9,541 nt of DNA from Candidatus Melainabacteria bacterium (GTDB taxonomy: Bacteria > Cyanobacteriota > Vampirovibrionia > Obscuribacterales > Obscuribacteraceae), in NCBI GenBank assembly GCA_016209785.1, contig JACQVM010000021.1, forward strand, positions 1-9,541. The letters run 5' to 3'. A program made the position numbers and the translations under genes. Each line of letters starts with the position of its first letter. The stretch's first letter is position 1. Below are positions 5,805 through 9,541 of this stretch, piece after piece. The notes beneath the pieces were generated by a model. The model was not told where the DNA came from and ran no database searches. It was given only the letters and a program-made list of their open reading frames with translations.

Positions 5805-7619
5805 ATGACACCACGTACCAAGGCACAATCAACATCCCTGTCAGCTGAAAAGGTATTAGCTGCCAGTCAGCAAAAGAATGGTTTGTCTATCAGCGGTGGG
5901 GGTGGGCTCAAGATAATTCCTTTGGGTGGATTGGGTGAAATTGGCAAGAATACCATGGTCATTGCCTATGGCAATGATATGTTGATGGTTGATGCTGGCT
6001 TGGCATTTCCTTCAGAGGACATGCTTGGTGTTGATCTTGTTCTTCCAGATATAACCTTTCTTCTGGAGCATCAGGACAAGATCAGGGGTTTGGTAATTAC
6101 TCATGGACACGAGGATCATATTGGTGGTGTTCCATTTATTTTGCGTGACATCTCACTTCCGGTAATATATGGTCCTGCTCTTGCTCTTGGTCTTTTAGAG
6201 GGCAAACTTGAAGAGATAGGTCTGACCGATCGTACAGTAATGCGTCCGGTGAAGCCACGGCAACAAGTGAAGATTGGTTGTTTTGTCGTGCAGTTTATCC
6301 GTTGTACACATTCAATTGCCGACTCATACAGCCTTATCATTCGGACTCCTGTAGGAACTATTGTGCATACAGGTGACTTCAAATTTGACTATACTCCAGT
6401 AGATGGCGAACTGTTTGACATAGAAAGTTTAACCACTGCCGGCGAGGAGGGTGTTCTTCTCTTGATGAGTGACAGCACGAACGTAGAAAGAGAAGGCTAT
6501 ACCCCTTCAGAGCGAACTGTGTGGCGCAAACTGGACGAGGTATTTGGCAATGCAAAAAAACGAATTATAGTTACCACATTTGCCAGTAATGTTCATCGCA
6601 TACGCCAAGTGTTACAAGCTGCGATGAAGTATGATCGGAAGGTGACTGTCCTGGGGCGCTCGATGCTCAATTTGGCAACAATTGCACGCGAGCTTGGGCA
6701 TATGAGTTTTCCTGATGGACTAATTGTGCCGGTGGAGCAAATCAACCAACTACCGCTGGATAAGGTTGTTATCCTGACCACAGGAAGTCAGGGTGAGCCT
6801 TTGTCGGCTCTGACGCGCATAGCAAATGCTGAGCACAAGCAAATTCAAGTTGTTCCTGGTGATACTGTGATTGTGTCAGCAACTCCAATCCCTGGCAACG
6901 AACGTTCCATTGCCAACACCATAAATGCGTTGTTTGTAAGAGGTGCTGATGTTGTATATGGACGTGAAGCGGGAGTCCATGTCTCAGGACATGGCTGTCG
7001 TGAAGAGCAGAAGCTAATGATCAACTTATGTAAACCCAAGTTTTTTATGCCTGTGCATGGTGAGTATCGAATGCTGGTTCGTCACGCTCAGCTGGCTGTT
7101 GAATGTGGTGTGCCGCAGGAATGTGTTTTTGTGCTCAATAATGGAGATGTGCTTGAGCTGAGTAAGGAGAAAGGGCAAAAGCTGGGCCGTGTTGCCTCTG
7201 GCATTGTGCTTGTGGATTCATCGCGAGCCTGGGAGATTGACGAGGAAATCATTGAGCAGAGACGTCATCTGGCCGAGGATGGTGTGGTATCAGTTGCGCT
7301 TACTCTTGATGAGAAGCGAAATGTGCTTGGCGGACCGGATGTCACCATGAAAGGACTTATCTTGCCTCGTGGTATCCTGCCTGAGGAGTTCTTGCTTAAG
7401 ATAAAGGACACGATTGCTGCCAGCCTCAAGGACAAACGTGTGCTTGTCAAATTGCAGGGCGATGCTTTGCGTGATTACCTCAGAGGGACACTGGAGCAAT
7501 ATTTTCTTGAGCACGTGAAATCGAGACCTCTGATTCAGTTTGTTGTCCAAGAAATCATTCAACATGACTTGCATGGCAAACCAAAAATCCGAGCTTGTGG
7601 TGATGGATCTGATGTGTAG
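5805..7619 (+). CDS. rnj: ribonuclease J
   Basis: A metallo-beta-lactamase/beta-CASP RNase with endonuclease and 5'-3' exonuclease activity, central to mRNA decay and rRNA maturation in Firmicutes. Of its 604 residues, the conserved core starts near 36 (IIPLGGLGEIGKN). The zinc-site motif HGHEDH is at 100-105, with further metal and active-site segments THSIADS (168-174) and HTGDF (188-192). SDSTN, TTFASNVHRIRQ, GSQGEP, VSGHG and PVHGEYRML mark the beta-CASP part and later motifs. A C-terminal domain of about 150 residues follows. Family members are usually about 555 residues; the excess is an N-terminal, Ser/Gln/Lys-rich extension of some 34 residues. The Shine-Dalgarno site (AGTAGGA) is weak and close to ATG 5805, but no better internal start is seen. 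The gene lies 11 nt after dapA. RnjA and RnjB cannot be told apart here. Confidence 0.95.
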   Translation: MTPRTKAQSTSLSAEKVLAASQQKNGLSISGGGGLKIIPLGGLGEIGKNTMVIAYGNDMLMVDAGLAFPSEDMLGVDLVLPDITFLLEHQDKIRGLVITHGHEDHIGGVPFILRDISLPVIYGPALALGLLEGKLEEIGLTDRTVMRPVKPRQQVKIGCFVVQFIRCTHSIADSYSLIIRTPVGTIVHTGDFKFDYTPVDGELFDIESLTTAGEEGVLLLMSDSTNVEREGYTPSERTVWRKLDEVFGNAKKRIIVTTFASNVHRIRQVLQAAMKYDRKVTVLGRSMLNLATIARELGHMSFPDGLIVPVEQINQLPLDKVVILTTGSQGEPLSALTRIANAEHKQIQVVPGDTVIVSATPIPGNERSIANTINALFVRGADVVYGREAGVHVSGHGCREEQKLMINLCKPKFFMPVHGEYRMLVRHAQLAVECGVPQECVFVLNNGDVLELSKEKGQKLGRVASGIVLVDSSRAWEIDEEIIEQRRHLAEDGVVSVALTLDEKRNVLGGPDVTMKGLILPRGILPEEFLLKIKDTIAASLKDKRVLVKLQGDALRDYLRGTLEQYFLEHVKSRPLIQFVVQEIIQHDLHGKPKIRACGDGSDV

Positions 7620-7621
7620 AT

Positions 7622-8683
7622 ATGACATGGCGCCATCTTAGCGTAAGCGATCTTTATCACCTAAAGGATCCCCTCATAATAGATGTACGTTCGCCATGCG
7701 AGCATACTGCTGAGTCAATCCCAGGCTCGCTAAATGTGCCGTTGCTTTCTGACAATGAACGCTCTCAAGTTGGCATTATCTATAAGCAGCAAGGCGAGGC
7801 TATAGCAAGGTTTCATGCTCTGGAGCTCCTTTCTCCTAAGATCCCACAACTGATGAATGAGGTTGTCAACCTGAGGAGACAGGGTCAGCCACTGGTAGTT
7901 TACTGTTGGCGAGGGGGGCTTCGCAGTGAGGCTGTAGCTAGCCTGCTTAGTGTACTAGGAATTGACTGTTGGCGGTTGACAGGTGGTTACAAGGCATGGA
8001 GACAATATGTTCTTGCTGAGCTGTCTGCTGATCAGTATGAATTTAACTCCTTTGTTCTGGATGGTCTTACGGGGGTAGGTAAAACTGAGCTTCTTGGTGA
8101 GCTAAGCAAGCGTGGGCTCACAGTGCTGGATCTCGAGAACCTCGCAAATCATCGCGGCTCTGTATTTGGTGGCATGGGGCTTGGGCGGCAACCAACCCAG
8201 AAGAATTTTGAGGCTGCCCTTTGGCAGGCCCTCCGTACTTTTGGGGCAAGACCAGTATTTATGGAATCTGAGAGTCGCAAGATTGGCCGCCTGGCTCTTC
8301 CTGACTGCATCGTAAGGAGAATCAGAGGTGGGCAGAAAATTCTCGTCACTGGTTCTCTTGATGCCCGCGTAAGACGCATTGTGACACAATACACAGGCAC
8401 CGCTGACAGTTTGGAAGCTATGGACTATCTCCAAAGCCTCCAAGAGCGGCTTGGACGTAGGGCAATCCAGGAAATTGAGCAGGCGTTTCGTCAGGGTAAT
8501 CTGCATGAGGCAGTGGGCTTGCTGTTGGCGTATTACGATCCGTTATACGCTAAACAAATTGAGCGCAATCGACCATTTGCCTTAGAAGTCTGTGGAGACA
8601 ACGTGCAAGAAGCAGTGTCCACAATTGCTCATTGGCTTCGGGACATTCAGTCGAGGTGTGGGCTAAGCTTGCGTGAGAGCTGA
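7622..8683 (+). CDS. selU: tRNA 2-selenouridine synthase (SelU/MnmH)
   Basis: It replaces sulfur by selenium in 2-thiouridine at the wobble position of tRNA-Lys, -Glu and -Gln, using selenophosphate, by way of a geranylated intermediate. The 353-residue protein has an N-terminal rhodanese domain (about 1-130) with active-site segment YCWRGGLRS, Cys95, and WRLTGGYKAWR. A P-loop domain follows with Walker A GLTGVGKT (148-155) and the family segment HRGSVFGG. Length and domain order match E. coli SelU (about 364 residues). The ATG lies 2 nt after the RNase J stop, with only a weak ribosome binding site, which suggests translational coupling. The 3' end overlaps the convergent transporter gene by 37 bp. 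Its presence implies that the cell makes selenophosphate, although selD is not in the window. Confidence 0.94.
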   Translation: MTWRHLSVSDLYHLKDPLIIDVRSPCEHTAESIPGSLNVPLLSDNERSQVGIIYKQQGEAIARFHALELLSPKIPQLMNEVVNLRRQGQPLVVYCWRGGLRSEAVASLLSVLGIDCWRLTGGYKAWRQYVLAELSADQYEFNSFVLDGLTGVGKTELLGELSKRGLTVLDLENLANHRGSVFGGMGLGRQPTQKNFEAALWQALRTFGARPVFMESESRKIGRLALPDCIVRRIRGGQKILVTGSLDARVRRIVTQYTGTADSLEAMDYLQSLQERLGRRAIQEIEQAFRQGNLHEAVGLLLAYYDPLYAKQIERNRPFALEVCGDNVQEAVSTIAHWLRDIQSRCGLSLRES

Positions 8684-9541
8684 CTGAGTGTTGTTGCGAT
8701 CCATTCGCTCAGGTCAGTGATGAGACTATGCGTTACTGGAATGACCATAAGTGTGAGAATGGTGCCGGCAAATAGTCCCCAGAGGATAACGGTACCAAGT
8801 GGTGCGTATGCATCCATACCTGTCTGCGGAAAGATGGAGACAGGCACCATAACGAGGATGGATGCTATGTTTGTCATTAGAATCGGACGTATTCGCTCCA
8901 GACAACCTCTTCGAATAGCGTCGTTTTTTGGCAGTCCTTGCCTTTTATACTCATGGATGGCGTCAATCATAAGAATTGCTGTAGTTATGTGCATACCGGT
9001 TAGAAGGATGACAGTCATTACAGACACCGAAGAAAACGTTTGTTGCATGAGTGCCAGACCAATGAACACACCAGTCATCTCTAGGGGCAAGGAAAGCATC
9101 ATTTGGAAAGGCAGTAGCCAGCCTCTAAACTGAGCAACTAGCATAAGATAGATAAACATGACACATAAGAGCAGCCCCCAGGATAGCCGGCGGAAGCTGT
9201 CTGACATTTGTGTCATATCGCCGCGTACTTCGATGCCATAACCAGGTGGAAAGTTGACTTTAGCGATTGCCTTTTGAACAACTTCCATTGCCAAGTCCAT
9301 TGAGGGAGGACCACCGCGACGATAAAAGCCAAGAATAGTTACCACGCGGCGCATGCCATCGTGGACAATCAGTGATGGTGCCTTGCGATCGTGGATAGTG
9401 GCGACTGACCTTAGAGGAACAAACTTACCACTTGAGTTTATGAGGTAAGTGGAATCCAGATCTTGATTGTTGTCACGGCGCTGGTCTTTATCGTAGCGCA
9501 GGAGAACTGTGTTTTGGCGGATATTTGGGGTGCGGTAATAC
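8647..9541 (-). CDS. RND-family efflux permease, C-terminal part (5' end outside window)
   Basis: The minus-strand frame is open from the window edge to a TGA at 8649-8647, giving about 297 residues of the C-terminal half of an RND transporter, an inner-membrane proton-driven exporter of drugs, lipids or other compounds. The visible part begins in the periplasmic porter region (VPLRSVATIHDRKAPSLIV), then has about five membrane segments: LLLCVMFIYLMLV, LPLEMTGVFIGLAL, MTVILLTGMHITTAILMID, RPILMTNIASILVMVPVSIF and GTVILWGLFAGTILTLMVIP. The RPILMT motif before the fourth is diagnostic. The Met at 9354 is internal, not a start. At the TM10 position where AcrB has Lys940-Asn, this protein has Thr-Thr. 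An adaptor or outer-membrane partner would be expected further right. The substrate cannot be told from this part. Confidence 0.9.
   Translation of the reverse strand, partial: YYRTPNIRQNTVLLRYDKDQRRDNNQDLDSTYLINSSGKFVPLRSVATIHDRKAPSLIVHDGMRRVVTILGFYRRGGPPSMDLAMEVVQKAIAKVNFPPGYGIEVRGDMTQMSDSFRRLSWGLLLCVMFIYLMLVAQFRGWLLPFQMMLSLPLEMTGVFIGLALMQQTFSSVSVMTVILLTGMHITTAILMIDAIHEYKRQGLPKNDAIRRGCLERIRPILMTNIASILVMVPVSIFPQTGMDAYAPLGTVILWGLFAGTILTLMVIPVTHSLITDLSEWIATTLSQLSRKLSPHLD
8680..8717. other. hairpin at the selU stop codon
   Basis: CTGACTGAG (8680-8688) pairs with CTCAGGTCAG (8708-8717), 9 bp with one bulged G and a 19-nt loop, covering the selU stop and lying inside the convergent transporter gene. 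No T-run follows on either strand, so termination here is uncertain; it may only protect the mRNA 3' end. Confidence 0.25.

Noticed and set aside
8717..9133. 138-codon plus-strand ORF opposite the RND permease
   Set aside because: Antisense shadow; the minus-strand frame has clear RND motifs and membrane segments.
1..9541. CRISPR array, insertion sequence, prophage or defence genes
   Set aside because: No regularly spaced repeats and no transposase, integrase, nuclease-helicase or reverse transcriptase motifs in any frame.

Overview
The window reads as a chromosomal segment from an anaerobic Firmicute (Bacillota). The gene order M16 peptidase - dut - dapB - asd - dapA - ribonuclease J is the kind found in Peptococcaceae and Negativicutes. 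Strong Shine-Dalgarno sites with TTG and GTG starts fit this, as does the moderate base composition of the genes. This lineage is inferred from synteny and motifs; no search was run.

Layout. Positions 1-48 hold the 5' part of a minus-strand tRNA-Thr (anticodon CGU), with a TATAAT box just behind it. Positions about 240-680 contain no credible protein gene but many RNA hairpins, including a 15-bp stem whose loop pairs with upstream sequence (a pseudoknot). G-U pairs place this RNA on the plus strand. It looks like a large structured noncoding RNA; the OLE RNA class is my leading but unproven idea. Positions about 690-1087 are GC-rich, full of direct and inverted repeats and small hairpins, and run right into the ribosome binding site of the next gene. 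This looks like a dispersed intergenic repeat.

Positions 1088-8683 carry seven tightly spaced plus-strand genes that probably form one operon: M16 zinc peptidase, dUTPase, dihydrodipicolinate reductase, aspartate-semialdehyde dehydrogenase, dihydrodipicolinate synthase, ribonuclease J and tRNA 2-selenouridine synthase. asd, dapA and dapB are three consecutive steps from aspartyl phosphate to tetrahydrodipicolinate, the precursor of lysine and diaminopimelate. The aspartokinase (dapG) and dipicolinate synthase genes (dpaAB) that often share this cluster are absent here. RNase J and SelU add RNA decay and tRNA wobble modification.

From 9541 back to 8647 on the minus strand is the C-terminal part of an RND-type efflux permease that continues beyond the window. 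It converges on selU, and the two coding regions overlap by 37 bp.

The protein genes are ordinary. The most unusual content is the roughly 850-bp noncoding block between the tRNA gene and the M16 peptidase.
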